A stretch of DNA of 64,000 nt from Mycobacterium neglectum (GTDB taxonomy: Bacteria; Actinomycetota; Actinomycetes; Mycobacteriales; Mycobacteriaceae), in assembly GCF_002591975.1 (NCBI RefSeq), contig NZ_NVQE01000024.1, forward strand, positions 23,072 through 87,071, in the 5' to 3' direction. The position numbers and the translations under genes were made by a program. The notes under the pieces were generated by a model. It saw nothing but the letters and a program-made list of their open reading frames with translations, ran no database searches and was not told where the DNA came from. Of this stretch, positions 15,791 to 24,347 are shown piece after piece (the first letter of the stretch is position 1; every line of letters begins with the position of its first letter).

Positions 15791-16984
15791 CTACACCCCG
15801 GCGTTTCCAGCTTTCCACTGCTCCCAGGGGATGTTCCAGTCACCAAGTCCGTCGGTGCCGGGAAGTGTCGGCCCCACAGTGTTGATGACCTCGACGATGT
15901 CGCCGCGTTTGGTGGTCTCGTAGAACCACTGGGCGTTCTGCGGACTGACGTTCAGGCATCCGTGGCTGACGTTCGAACGACCTTGGCTGCCAACGGACCA
16001 CGGTGCGGAATGGACATAGATGCCGCTATAGGACATCTGCGTCGCCCAGTTGACCTCGGTCCGGTAGCCGTCGGGTGAATTGACCGGAACGCCGTAGGTC
16101 GACGAGTCCATGACGAGGAAGTAGTGCCTGTCGCCGATGATGTAGGTGCCGTTGTCGGTGGGAGTCTTGTCCTTACCCATGGATATCGGCATGGTCTTGA
16201 CGGTTTCGCCGTTGATCCGCACAGTCATCGTCTTGGTGGCGTCGTCGGCGGTCGCGATTACCTGGTCGCCAATGGTGAAGTGACTCGTCACGTCGTCCTG
16301 TCCGAACAGTCCGTCACCGAGATCGACGCCGTAGGTCTTGACAATCACGGTGACCTTGGTCCCCGGCTTCCAGTATTCGGCTGGGCGCCAGCGGACTTCG
16401 CGACTGTTCACCCAGTAGAACGCACCCTCGACCGGAGGCTCTGTCGTCACGGTGATGGCCTGCTGGGCGGCGAAGCGGTTGGGGATGTTCTCGTCGAACC
16501 GCACCGCCAGCGGTTGTCCGACGCCCACCACCTCCCCCTCCTTGGGGAACACGTAGGGCATCGTCAGATTCTGGGGCGAGTGGGTTTCGAACGTGGCATT
16601 GCTCTGGCTCGCACCGCCGAGACCCAACGCTTCGGCGGTCAGGGTGTACTCCTTGTTGTAGCCAAGCGGTTCTGCCGAACGCCAGGTGAGGCCGTCGGGA
16701 CTCACCTCGCCCTTGACCATCCGGCCCGCGGCGTTGACCAATGTGACGGGTCCCAGCACGCCGTCTTCGGCATTGACTGTTATCGGTGATTCGACGGGCA
16801 CTCCGACAGCGCCATCGGTGACCGACGTCTGCAGTTTCGGAACGAGTAGGTCGCCATACGGCGTGCCCTTGTCGATGATCGCCTGCGGCGGTGGCGCAGG
16901 CGTCGCGCTGCCACAGGCAGAGAGCCCGACGACGGCGGCGATGGTCACGAGGGTCGCCGTCGTCCACCAGTAGACCCGCCGCAT
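15791..16984 (-). CDS. L,D-transpeptidase lipoprotein (LdtMt2-like)
   Basis: This 397-residue protein has a lipoprotein signal with lipobox LSAC, two immunoglobulin-like domains and a YkuD catalytic domain with IYVHSAPWSVGSQGRSN and SHGCLN. Cys343 is the nucleophile, and its distance to the C-terminus (54 residues) equals that in LdtMt2. The C-terminal extension with GDWNIPWEQW is also typical. It makes 3-3 crosslinks in peptidoglycan and is inhibited by carbapenems in this family. It stands alone; a strong palindrome at 17027-17045 lies upstream. Which of several mycobacterial paralogues it is cannot be decided without alignment. Confidence 0.93.
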   Translation of the reverse strand: MRRVYWWTTATLVTIAAVVGLSACGSATPAPPPQAIIDKGTPYGDLLVPKLQTSVTDGAVGVPVESPITVNAEDGVLGPVTLVNAAGRMVKGEVSPDGLTWRSAEPLGYNKEYTLTAEALGLGGASQSNATFETHSPQNLTMPYVFPKEGEVVGVGQPLAVRFDENIPNRFAAQQAITVTTEPPVEGAFYWVNSREVRWRPAEYWKPGTKVTVIVKTYGVDLGDGLFGQDDVTSHFTIGDQVIATADDATKTMTVRINGETVKTMPISMGKDKTPTDNGTYIIGDRHYFLVMDSSTYGVPVNSPDGYRTEVNWATQMSYSGIYVHSAPWSVGSQGRSNVSHGCLNVSPQNAQWFYETTKRGDIVEVINTVGPTLPGTDGLGDWNIPWEQWKAGNAGV

Positions 16985-17026
16985 AGGTGTTGTCCCGTCG
17001 CTCGTCGAAGCAGTTGAGCCACCATC

Positions 17027-17045
17027 CTACGTAGCTACTACGTAG
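17027..17045. promoter_or_regulatory. Palindromic operator candidate upstream of the L,D-transpeptidase
   Basis: CTACGTAGCTACTACGTAG consists of two CTACGTAG palindromes separated by CTA. It is 43 bases upstream of the ldt start and 29 bases past the end of the LysR-type gene. The TAC/GTA dyads resemble BlaI-family operators (TACTACA...TGTAGTA type), and a broken BlaI-type gene lies on the other side of ldt. Confidence 0.5.
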
Positions 17046-17073
17046 ATGCAGGTCGGACGTGGTGCGGGTCAAC

Positions 17074-17997
17074 CTAGCCGCCGCCGAGGAGCACGTCGCG
17101 CTGTTCGGCCATCCGCTGCGCGATCGCATTCACGACGGCCGCGACCTCAGGTCTGCGCAACGTCTCGGCGCGGGTGACGAGCCAGTACGTCAACCGGACC
17201 GCGACCTCGTCGGACAGCACCCGTACGAGATCGTCGTGCCGGTCGGCCATAAAACACGGCAGCAGACCGATTCCCGCCGCCGCACGCGTCGCCTCGACAT
17301 GGACGAAGACGTTGGTCGAGGTGACGGACTCACGCATGGCGGGGGCGAAGCTGGTGGCGACGTCGAGGTCGTCGACCTGCAGCATCGAGTCGATGAAGTA
17401 CACCAGCGGATATCGGGCGAGGTCCGCGATACTCGTCGGTGTGCCGTTGTCGACCAGGTAGCCGCGCGCGCCGTACAGGCCGAGGCAGTAGTCGCCGAGC
17501 CGGATCGCCTTGGCGCGGTGCACTTTCGGTTCGCCGACCACCACTTCGACGTCTAGGCCGGAGCGTTGCTGGGTGGCGCGCCGGGTCGCGGCGACGATTT
17601 CGACCGCGACGTTGGGGTGGTCCCGTTGCACCTGTGCGGCCGCTGGCGCGGCGATGTACGCGGAGAAGCCGTCGGTCGCCGATATCCGGACCACGCCCTC
17701 GAGTGCGGGCTGACCAGCGGTGTGGACGCTCAGCGAGCGCACGGCGGATTCGACGGCCTCGGCGGCCGACAGTGCCTCGCGCCCGAGGTCGGTCAACTCC
17801 CAGCCGCCGGCGACCCGGGCCAGCACCCGGCCACCGATCGACTGCTCGAGTGCGGCGATACGGCGCGAGATGGTGGTGTGGTTGAGGCCGAGCTCCTCCG
17901 CAGCGATGTTGTAGCGGCCCGAACGACCGACGGCGAGCAACACGAGAAGGTCGTCGGCGCTGGGTTTGCGGTCTGATGAGCGAGAAGGCACAGCCAT
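17074..17997 (-). CDS. LysR-family transcriptional regulator
   Basis: I chose the ATG at 17995-17997 (307 residues) because the longer frame to 18057 crosses the operator-like repeats. The N-terminal winged helix-turn-helix (NIAAEELGLNHTTISRRIAA) and the substrate-binding-like effector domain are typical of LysR proteins. It is divergent from a transporter-dehydrogenase-CoA ligase operon for 3-hydroxybutyrate/acetoacetate, the usual arrangement for a LysR activator with a ligand from that pathway. The 100-base divergent region holds TGCA-centred repeats that are likely its binding sites. Confidence 0.88.
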   Translation of the reverse strand: MAVPSRSSDRKPSADDLLVLLAVGRSGRYNIAAEELGLNHTTISRRIAALEQSIGGRVLARVAGGWELTDLGREALSAAEAVESAVRSLSVHTAGQPALEGVVRISATDGFSAYIAAPAAAQVQRDHPNVAVEIVAATRRATQQRSGLDVEVVVGEPKVHRAKAIRLGDYCLGLYGARGYLVDNGTPTSIADLARYPLVYFIDSMLQVDDLDVATSFAPAMRESVTSTNVFVHVEATRAAAGIGLLPCFMADRHDDLVRVLSDEVAVRLTYWLVTRAETLRRPEVAAVVNAIAQRMAEQRDVLLGGG

Positions 17998-17998
17998 A

Positions 17999-18056
17999 TC
18001 TGCATTTTTGCAGATGGTTCCTGCAGTTTTGATCATTGCAGGTGGGGGTACCTGCA
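17999..18056. promoter_or_regulatory. TGCA repeat cluster, probable LysR operator
   Basis: Two inverted repeats are visible: TCTGCATTTTTGCAGA (17999-18014, 6-base arms, 4-base loop) and CCTGCA (18020-18025) with TGCAGG (18037-18042). A further CCTGCA is at 18051-18056. They fill the space between the divergent LysR gene and the MFS gene and are spaced as expected for a LysR tetramer with recognition and activation half-sites. Confidence 0.6.
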
Positions 18057-18105
18057 TGAATACTCACAGAGGTCTGTGCGGTGCATCACAATCTAGGAGC
18101 GTTCG

Positions 18106-19482
18106 ATGACTACTCACAACGAACCACCGCCCACCGGAAGCGACTCCGACTCCGTTCCGACCGGCCTCAAACGCGTCGTCGCTGCATCGATGGCGGGCAC
18201 CGTCGTCGAGTGGTACGAATTCTTCCTCTACGGCACGGCCGCCACCCTGGTCTTCAACAAGGTGTTCTTTCCCGCGAGCGACAGCGCTTACGGCGCGATC
18301 TTCGCCGCGTTTTTGACCTATGCCGTCGGCTTCCTCGCCCGCCCACTCGGCGGGATCGTCTTCGGTCACTTCGGCGACAAGTACGGTCGCAAGAAGCTAT
18401 TGCAGTTCGCGATCCTGCTTGTCGGTGCCGTCACGTTCCTGATGGGCTGCTTGCCGACGTACGGTCAGATCGGGATGTGGGCACCGGCGCTGTTGGTGGT
18501 CCTTCGCTTCCTGCAGGGTTTCGCAGTCGGTGGTGAGTGGGGTGGGGCCGTCCTGCTGGTGGCCGAACACAGCCCGAACAAGAGTCGAGCGTTCTGGGCC
18601 AGTTGGCCGCAGGCCGCAGTGCCGCTGGGCAACATGCTCGCTACGGTCGTGCTGTGGGCGCTGACCGCGACACTGTCGGAACAGGACTTCCTGTCGTGGG
18701 GATGGCGGGTCGCGTTCTGGCTGTCAGCGATCGTCGTCCTAGTTGGCTACTACATCCGGACGAAAGTCAGCGATGCGCCGATTTTCGTTGAGGCGCAGCA
18801 GGAAGTGGAGAGGGTCAAGGCCGTCTCCTACGGAGTGGTCGAGGTGCTCAAGCGGTATCCGCGCGGAGTGTTCACCGCCATGGGACTCCGATTCGCGGAG
18901 AACATCATGTATTACCTCGTGGTCATTGTGTCGATCACGTACCTCAGCGTGCAGGTCGGCGTCGACACCAACGCGATCCTGCGGTACATGCTGGTTGCGC
19001 ATGCTGTGCACTTCGCCGTGATACCGCTTGTCGGTAAGCTGGCCGATCGGTACGGTCGACGGCCCATCTATCTTGTCGGAACGGTGCTGGCGGCGACATG
19101 GGGCTTCTTCGCGTTCCCGATGATGGACACCGCGAACTATCTACTCATCATCGCCGCGATAGTCATCGGCCTTGTCATCCACGCATTGATGTATTCGCCG
19201 CAGCCGGCGATCATGGCCGAGATGTTCCCGACCCGGATGCGCTATTCCGGTGTGTCCCTTGGTTATCAGGTCACCTCGATAGTCGCGGGCTCGCTTGCGC
19301 CGATCATCGCGGTCAAGCTGCTCGAGATCTACAACTCCTGGGTCCCTGTCGCGATCTACCTCGCGGCGGCCGCAGCGGTCACCCTCGTCGCGGTGCTTTG
19401 CATGCGCGAGACGAACGGAATCGACCTGGAAAGCGTCGACGAGGCGGATCGTGCGGAACTCGCGAAGGCCGGCGTCGTATGA
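18106..19482 (+). CDS. MFS transporter, metabolite:H+ symporter type
   Basis: This 458-residue protein has 12 predicted membrane segments. Family motifs of the MHS group (proline/betaine, shikimate, alpha-ketoglutarate carriers) are visible: GTVVEWYEFFLYG near the start, GHFGDKYGRKKLL in loop 2-3, LRFLQGFAVGGEWGGAV and KLADRYGRRP. The ribosome site TAGGAG is 7 bases before the ATG. It overlaps the dehydrogenase gene by 4 bases, so the transported compound is probably 3-hydroxybutyrate, acetoacetate or a related short acid. That substrate is inferred from the operon only. Confidence 0.88.
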   Translation: MTTHNEPPPTGSDSDSVPTGLKRVVAASMAGTVVEWYEFFLYGTAATLVFNKVFFPASDSAYGAIFAAFLTYAVGFLARPLGGIVFGHFGDKYGRKKLLQFAILLVGAVTFLMGCLPTYGQIGMWAPALLVVLRFLQGFAVGGEWGGAVLLVAEHSPNKSRAFWASWPQAAVPLGNMLATVVLWALTATLSEQDFLSWGWRVAFWLSAIVVLVGYYIRTKVSDAPIFVEAQQEVERVKAVSYGVVEVLKRYPRGVFTAMGLRFAENIMYYLVVIVSITYLSVQVGVDTNAILRYMLVAHAVHFAVIPLVGKLADRYGRRPIYLVGTVLAATWGFFAFPMMDTANYLLIIAAIVIGLVIHALMYSPQPAIMAEMFPTRMRYSGVSLGYQVTSIVAGSLAPIIAVKLLEIYNSWVPVAIYLAAAAAVTLVAVLCMRETNGIDLESVDEADRAELAKAGVV

Positions 19483-20225
19483 CCGACCTCGCGGGCCGCT
19501 CCGCGCTTGTCACCGGTGGCGCGAGCGGTATCGGCGAGGCCTGCGCGCGGGAGCTCGCCGCGCGTGGGGCGGTGGTCACCGTCGCCGATCGCGACGACAT
19601 CGGCGCCAAGTCGGTCGCGGACGATATCGGTGGAAAGGCTTGGCCCGTAGACCTTTCCGATGTCTCAGCGCTCGAAGATCTGCAACTGGACGCGGACATC
19701 CTTGTCAACAACGCCGGCGTTCAGCACGTCAGCCCCATCTCCGACTTTGCGCCCGATCGATTCCGTCACCTGATGACTCTCATGGTCGAATCGCCGTTCC
19801 TGCTCATCCGCGCCGCGCTGCCACACATGTGCAGGCAGAACTTCGGCCGGATCATCAACGTCTCCTCGATACATGGGATCCGGGCGTCGGAGTTCAAAGT
19901 CGCGTACGTGACCGCCAAGCACGGACTCGAGGGCCTTTCGAAGGTGACCGCTCTCGAGGGCGCGCCGCACGGGGTCACGAGCAACTGTGTGAGCCCCGGG
20001 TACGTGCGAACCCCGCTGGTGACCAAGCAGATCGCCGATCAAGCCAAGGTGCACGGCATTCCGGAGGATAAGGTGGTGACCGACATCCTCCTGAAGGAGA
20101 GCGCCATCAAGCGTCTGGTGGAACCCGAGGAAGTAGCGGCCCTGGTGGGTTGGTTGGCGTCACCGACTGCGGGAATGGTTACGGGGGCGTCGTACACGAT
20201 GGACGGGGGCTGGAGCGCGCGATGA
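19479..20225 (+). CDS. SDR oxidoreductase, probable 3-hydroxybutyrate dehydrogenase
   Basis: The ATG at 19479 overlaps the transporter stop and gives 248 residues; the frame upstream is only the transporter's shadow. It is a classical short-chain dehydrogenase: VTGGASGIGE cofactor loop, NNAG (77-80), Ser130, Tyr143 and Lys147 (YVTAK). The IHGIRASEFKVAYVTAKHGL region and C-terminal TGASYTMDGGWSAR match D-3-hydroxybutyrate dehydrogenases. The reaction would be (R)-3-hydroxybutyrate + NAD+ to acetoacetate + NADH. The next gene, overlapping by 4 bases, activates acetoacetate, which supports this assignment. Confidence 0.85.
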   Translation: MTDLAGRSALVTGGASGIGEACARELAARGAVVTVADRDDIGAKSVADDIGGKAWPVDLSDVSALEDLQLDADILVNNAGVQHVSPISDFAPDRFRHLMTLMVESPFLLIRAALPHMCRQNFGRIINVSSIHGIRASEFKVAYVTAKHGLEGLSKVTALEGAPHGVTSNCVSPGYVRTPLVTKQIADQAKVHGIPEDKVVTDILLKESAIKRLVEPEEVAALVGWLASPTAGMVTGASYTMDGGWSAR

Positions 20226-22117
20226 CCGGTTCCGCACCGCAATGGGTGCCGACTGACGAGGACGTCGCTACTGCCCGCGTGACCGACTTCGCGCGCTTCG
20301 TGGGAGAGCAGACGGGTGTGACGACAACCGATTACCGTTCGCTGTGGCAGTGGTCGGTGGACGATCCTGCCGCGTTCTGGGCCACGCTGTGGGACTACTT
20401 CGACCTCGGCGACCGTGGCGACAAGATCCTCGAGAACGAGACGATGCCGGGAGCGCAATGGTTTCCGGGTGTCAAGGTGAACTACGTCGATCAGGTCATC
20501 CGCAATGCGCGCACGGATCGGCCCGCGATCGTCCATGTCGCCGAGGGCGGTAGCTCGGTCGAACTCTCGTGGGATGAATTGCTCGGTCGCACTGCGGCGT
20601 TCGCCGACACGCTCCGCTCCCTCGGCGTCGGAGTCGGCGATCGGGTCGCCGGATACCTGCCGAACATCCCCGAGGCCGTCATCGCGTTTCTGGCGACCGC
20701 GAGTGTCGGCGCGATCTGGAGTGCCTGCGGCCAGGACTACTCGGCCAAGGCGGCGCTGGACCGGTTGGGTCAGCTCGAGCCCGTGGTGCTGGTGACGGCC
20801 GACGGCTATGACTTCGGCGGTAAGCATTACGACAAACGCGAGGATGTCGAGGCGCTGCGCGCAGGATTGCCGACACTGAAGGCAACTGTGTTGGCATCCG
20901 AACTCATAGCGACCGGTGGCGAGCTCTCGACGGTGGCCGTCGACTTCGACCATCCACTGTGGATCCTGTACTCGTCGGGCACGACCGGTAAGCCCAAGGG
21001 AATCGTCCACGGCCACGGTGGTGTCGTGCTCGAGCATTTAAAAGCCGTTGCTCTGCAATCGGATATCGGTCCCGACGACACGTTCTTCTGGTACACCAGC
21101 CCGAGCTGGATGATGTGGAACTTCCAGATCGCGGGACTCTTGGTTGGCGCGACGATTGTCTGCTATTCGGGCAGCCCTAGCGCTCCACGGCCAGATGCAT
21201 TGTGGGACATCGCCGCCCGGATTGGAGCGACTGTCCTGGGTACCAGTCCCGGGTATGTGCTCGGATGCGCGAAGGCGGGTGCCGTCCCGCGTAAGGAGCA
21301 CGACCTGTCGGCGTTGCGGACGGTCGGTATCACCGGATCGTCACTACCCCCGTCGTCCTCGCTGTGGTTGCGCGACAACGTCGGCGAACATGTCCAGGTG
21401 GCGTCGATCAGCGGGGGCACCGACGTCGTATCGGCGTTCATCGGCGGTGTGCGCACCGTGCCGGTATGGCCCGGAGAGTTGTCGGCCCCGTTCCTCGGGT
21501 GCGCGTTGGACGCCTGGGACGAGTCGGGTAATCCCGTGCGCGGTGAGGTCGGTGAGTTGGTCATCACCAGACCGATGCCGTCGATGCCGATCTTTTTCTG
21601 GAACGATGACGACGGATCGCGGTATCGCAGTGCATATTTTGAAATGTTTCCTGGAGTGTGGCGGCATGGTGACTGGATCACCTTCACTGATCACGGCAGC
21701 GTCATCGTGCATGGGCGGTCGGACTCGACGCTCAACCGGCACGGCATCCGGATGGGCAGCGCCGACATCTATCAGTCCGTGGAGCGGCTTCCCGAAATTG
21801 CTGAGGCGTTGGTGATCGGCTGCGAGCAGGATGACGGTGGGTATTGGATGCCGTTGTTCGTCGTGCTGGCCGAAGGTGCAGAGCTGACCGACGATCTGCG
21901 CGAGCGGATCAAGAAGACGATCCGCGATGAGGTGTCTCCGCGCCACGTTCCCGACGAGATCATCGAGGCTCCCGGAATTCCGCACACCCGTACCGGTAAG
22001 AAGCTCGAGGTGCCGATCAAGAAGCTGTTCGCGGGTGCGGACGCCGCGAAGGTCGTGGAGCGCACCGCCGTCGATGACCCTGATCTGCTGGATTGGTACG
22101 CCACCCTGAAGCGCTAG
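20222..22117 (+). CDS. Acetoacetate-CoA ligase
   Basis: The ATG at 20222 overlaps the dehydrogenase stop and gives 631 residues, the usual length for acetoacetyl-CoA synthetase. Adenylate-forming motifs are present: YSSGTTGKPKG (P-loop), TSPSWMMWNFQIAGLL, and RHGIRMGSADIY with the C-terminal lysine in RTGKKLEVPIK. The N-terminal SLWQWSVDDPAAFWATLWDY block and PGAQWFPG are typical of this family rather than of acetyl-CoA synthetase. It converts acetoacetate, CoA and ATP to acetoacetyl-CoA. With the upstream transporter and dehydrogenase this forms a ketone-body use pathway. Confidence 0.9.
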   Translation: MTGSAPQWVPTDEDVATARVTDFARFVGEQTGVTTTDYRSLWQWSVDDPAAFWATLWDYFDLGDRGDKILENETMPGAQWFPGVKVNYVDQVIRNARTDRPAIVHVAEGGSSVELSWDELLGRTAAFADTLRSLGVGVGDRVAGYLPNIPEAVIAFLATASVGAIWSACGQDYSAKAALDRLGQLEPVVLVTADGYDFGGKHYDKREDVEALRAGLPTLKATVLASELIATGGELSTVAVDFDHPLWILYSSGTTGKPKGIVHGHGGVVLEHLKAVALQSDIGPDDTFFWYTSPSWMMWNFQIAGLLVGATIVCYSGSPSAPRPDALWDIAARIGATVLGTSPGYVLGCAKAGAVPRKEHDLSALRTVGITGSSLPPSSSLWLRDNVGEHVQVASISGGTDVVSAFIGGVRTVPVWPGELSAPFLGCALDAWDESGNPVRGEVGELVITRPMPSMPIFFWNDDDGSRYRSAYFEMFPGVWRHGDWITFTDHGSVIVHGRSDSTLNRHGIRMGSADIYQSVERLPEIAEALVIGCEQDDGGYWMPLFVVLAEGAELTDDLRERIKKTIRDEVSPRHVPDEIIEAPGIPHTRTGKKLEVPIKKLFAGADAAKVVERTAVDDPDLLDWYATLKR

Positions 22118-22119
22118 CG

Positions 22120-22857
22120 GTGTCGGAGAATGAGGCGGTGCACGATGCTGTCGGAACTCATCCTCAGTACGACGTCTTCGCAGACGAATTCCTCGAACAC
22201 GCTCACGATGGCCTGTTCAACGCGCATTATGACCGCCCGGCATGTCTCTCGCTACTGGGCGATGTCGCCGGCGCAGACGTCTTGGACGCAGCCTGTGGGC
22301 CCGGGCTGTACGCCGAAGAGTTGACGAAACGTGGCGCCAGTGTGGTTGGTTTCGATCAGAGTTCCCGAATGATCGAGTTGGCCCAACAGCGAGTTCCTGG
22401 GGGGAAGTTTCGTACCCACGACTTGGCCGACCCGCTCGACTGGCTCGACGACCAATCAGTCGACATGGTGCTATTCGCGCTGGCGCTCGAGTATGTAGAT
22501 GACAGGGCCGCTGCGTTGCGCGAGTTTCGGCGCGTTCTTCGCCGCGACGGCGCGCTCGTACTGTCGCGCCAGCATCCCACCGGCGACTGGCTCCGACATG
22601 GCGGAGACTATTTCGAAGCCCGTGTCGTAGATGAAACGTGGAGCCGCGGATGGCGGGTTCGATACTGGCTGGCACCGCTCGAGCAGACGTGCGAGGAACT
22701 GCATGAGGCCGGCTTCCTCATCGAGCGATTACTGGAGCCGCGGCCGACTGCCCACGCGGCAGATATCGACCCTGAGAAATATGAGCGTCTGAGTCGCGAG
22801 CCCACCGGATTTCTTGCCATCCGAGCTGTCCCGAATCCGCGCGCAAACGGTCTCTAG
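22120..22857 (+). CDS. Class I SAM-dependent methyltransferase
   Basis: The GTG at 22120 is two bases after the ligase stop and gives 245 residues. Motif I is VLDAACGPGLYAEEL, followed by the acidic residue in VVGFDQS that contacts the SAM ribose; ALEYVDDRAAALREFRRVLR continues the Rossmann core. It belongs to the UbiE/Methyltransf_11 group of small-molecule methyltransferases. The substrate is unknown. It may be co-transcribed with the ketone-body operon, but nothing in its sequence ties it to that pathway. Confidence 0.8.
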   Translation: MSENEAVHDAVGTHPQYDVFADEFLEHAHDGLFNAHYDRPACLSLLGDVAGADVLDAACGPGLYAEELTKRGASVVGFDQSSRMIELAQQRVPGGKFRTHDLADPLDWLDDQSVDMVLFALALEYVDDRAAALREFRRVLRRDGALVLSRQHPTGDWLRHGGDYFEARVVDETWSRGWRVRYWLAPLEQTCEELHEAGFLIERLLEPRPTAHAADIDPEKYERLSREPTGFLAIRAVPNPRANGL

Positions 22858-22905
22858 CTGCTCAATCGGTCTCCGATCGAGGCGTGTCTGAGTGCGGGTA
22901 TAAAG

Positions 22906-22921
22906 TCGAACACATGTTCGA
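22906..22921. promoter_or_regulatory. LexA SOS box overlapping the 13E12 gene start
   Basis: TCGAACACATGTTCGA is a perfect match to the mycobacterial SOS box TCGAAC-N4-GTTCGA, and its ATG is the proposed start codon of the downstream HNH gene. LexA bound here would block transcription start or elongation directly. 13E12-family genes in M. tuberculosis are known to carry SOS boxes. Confidence 0.85.
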
Positions 22922-24347
22922 GTCAGAGTTTGCCGGGGCTGACGATGCCGCTGTCGTGGCTGCTATCGCGGACCTGACGCGAGCTGAGGCGGCTACTGGG
23001 GCGCGTCGGTTGGCGGCGGTCGCTGAGCTCAAGCGTCGCCGTGTCCTTGACGATGATGAACGTGCGCGGTGGGCGTGTGATTGGTGGGATTGCGCGGCTG
23101 CGGAGGTGGGCGCGGCGATGAATATCAGTGCGCGTAGGGCTTCTGGTCAGATGCGTATCGCGGTGGCGTTGCGCGATCATCTGCCTGCGGTGGCTGGGTT
23201 GTTCGGGCGAGGTGAGCTCAGTGCGCGGGTGGTGGGTGCGATCACCTGGCGGACGCAGTTCATCACTGATGAGGCGGTGTGGGCGGTGATCGATCGCGCC
23301 ATCGCTGAGCGGGCAGGTACGTGGGGTCCGCTTGCCGAGGACAAGCTGAGCGCGGCGGTGGATGCCCTGGTGTTGGAGTTCGATGCCCGTGCGCTGATGG
23401 TGAGTACGACCGTGGCGCGCGGCCGCGACTTCGTGGTTGGTGATCGTGAGGATGAGGCTGGGACGACGTCGGTGTGGGGCCGGCTGTCCTCGGCCGATGC
23501 GGCGGTGCTGAAGAAGAGGATCGCGGCGATGGTGGCCACGGTGTGCGAGAACGATCCCCGCTCGGCGCCCGAGCGGCGCGCCGATGCGATAGGCGCGTGG
23601 AGCCACGGTAATGATCATCTGCCGTGCGCATGCGATATGCAGGATTGCCCTGCCCGTGAAGCGCAGCCGGTCCCGAAGTCCTCGTTGGTCGTGAATGTGT
23701 ATACCGACCAAGCCACCCTCGACGGACTGCAGAAGCCACCCTCGACTCCCGCGGCCCCGAACCCCAAATCCGCGGGTACGGCGTTGTTGTCGGGTACAGA
23801 CGTGATGCCGACACCGCTGCTGGCCGAGTTGTTGCGTAGCGGCGCGAAATTACGCCCTGTGTGCACGCCGGCCGAGGAGCCGGAGTCGAGGTATCGGCCG
23901 TCGGCCACGCTGGATCGGTTTGTGCGGGCCCGTGATTTGACGTGCCGGTTTCCCGGTTGCACCGCACCGGCGGAGTTCTGCGATATCGATCATGTGATTC
24001 CGTATCCGCGCGGGGCGACGCATCCGTCGAATCTGGCCTGCTTATGTCGAAAACATCACCACCTCAAGACGTTTTGGACCGGCGACTGGGAACTGGAACT
24101 TCTGCCCGATGGTGCGGCGGTGTGGACGTCGCCGACCGGACACACCTATACGACGTATCCGGGGTCGAGATGTTACTTCCCGGAATGGGATACCGCCACC
24201 GGCGACCTTCCACCCCCACCACCGCCGGAGACGTTCAGCACCGACCGGGGTTTGATGATGCCCCAACGTACATGCACCCGAGCCCAATACCGCGCGGCGC
24301 GCATCAAAGCCGAACGCGAACGAAACAACTCGCCCCCACCGTTCTAG
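22914..24347 (+). CDS. 13E12 repeat family protein, DUF222 plus HNH nuclease domain
   Basis: The ATG at 22914 gives 477 residues; the frame opens at 22884 but the shorter start begins with MFESEFAGADDAAVVAAIAD, the standard family beginning. Residues up to about 300 form the DUF222 region. The C-terminal HNH endonuclease motif is complete: CRFPGCTAPAEFCDIDHVIP, then CLCRKHHHLKT, with cysteines that bind zinc and catalytic histidines. The family (REP13E12) is abundant in mycobacteria and its function is not settled; mobile-element and phage-associated roles have been suggested. The SOS box over the start indicates DNA-damage induction. The stop overlaps the convergent aminotransferase gene by 4 bases. 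Confidence 0.88.
   Translation: MFESEFAGADDAAVVAAIADLTRAEAATGARRLAAVAELKRRRVLDDDERARWACDWWDCAAAEVGAAMNISARRASGQMRIAVALRDHLPAVAGLFGRGELSARVVGAITWRTQFITDEAVWAVIDRAIAERAGTWGPLAEDKLSAAVDALVLEFDARALMVSTTVARGRDFVVGDREDEAGTTSVWGRLSSADAAVLKKRIAAMVATVCENDPRSAPERRADAIGAWSHGNDHLPCACDMQDCPAREAQPVPKSSLVVNVYTDQATLDGLQKPPSTPAAPNPKSAGTALLSGTDVMPTPLLAELLRSGAKLRPVCTPAEEPESRYRPSATLDRFVRARDLTCRFPGCTAPAEFCDIDHVIPYPRGATHPSNLACLCRKHHHLKTFWTGDWELELLPDGAAVWTSPTGHTYTTYPGSRCYFPEWDTATGDLPPPPPPETFSTDRGLMMPQRTCTRAQYRAARIKAERERNNSPPPF

Noticed and set aside
22906..22921. Possible KstR operator before the 13E12 gene
   Set aside because: The GAAC and GTTC cores are four bases apart, not two, and the outer bases fit the LexA box exactly, so it is called an SOS box instead.
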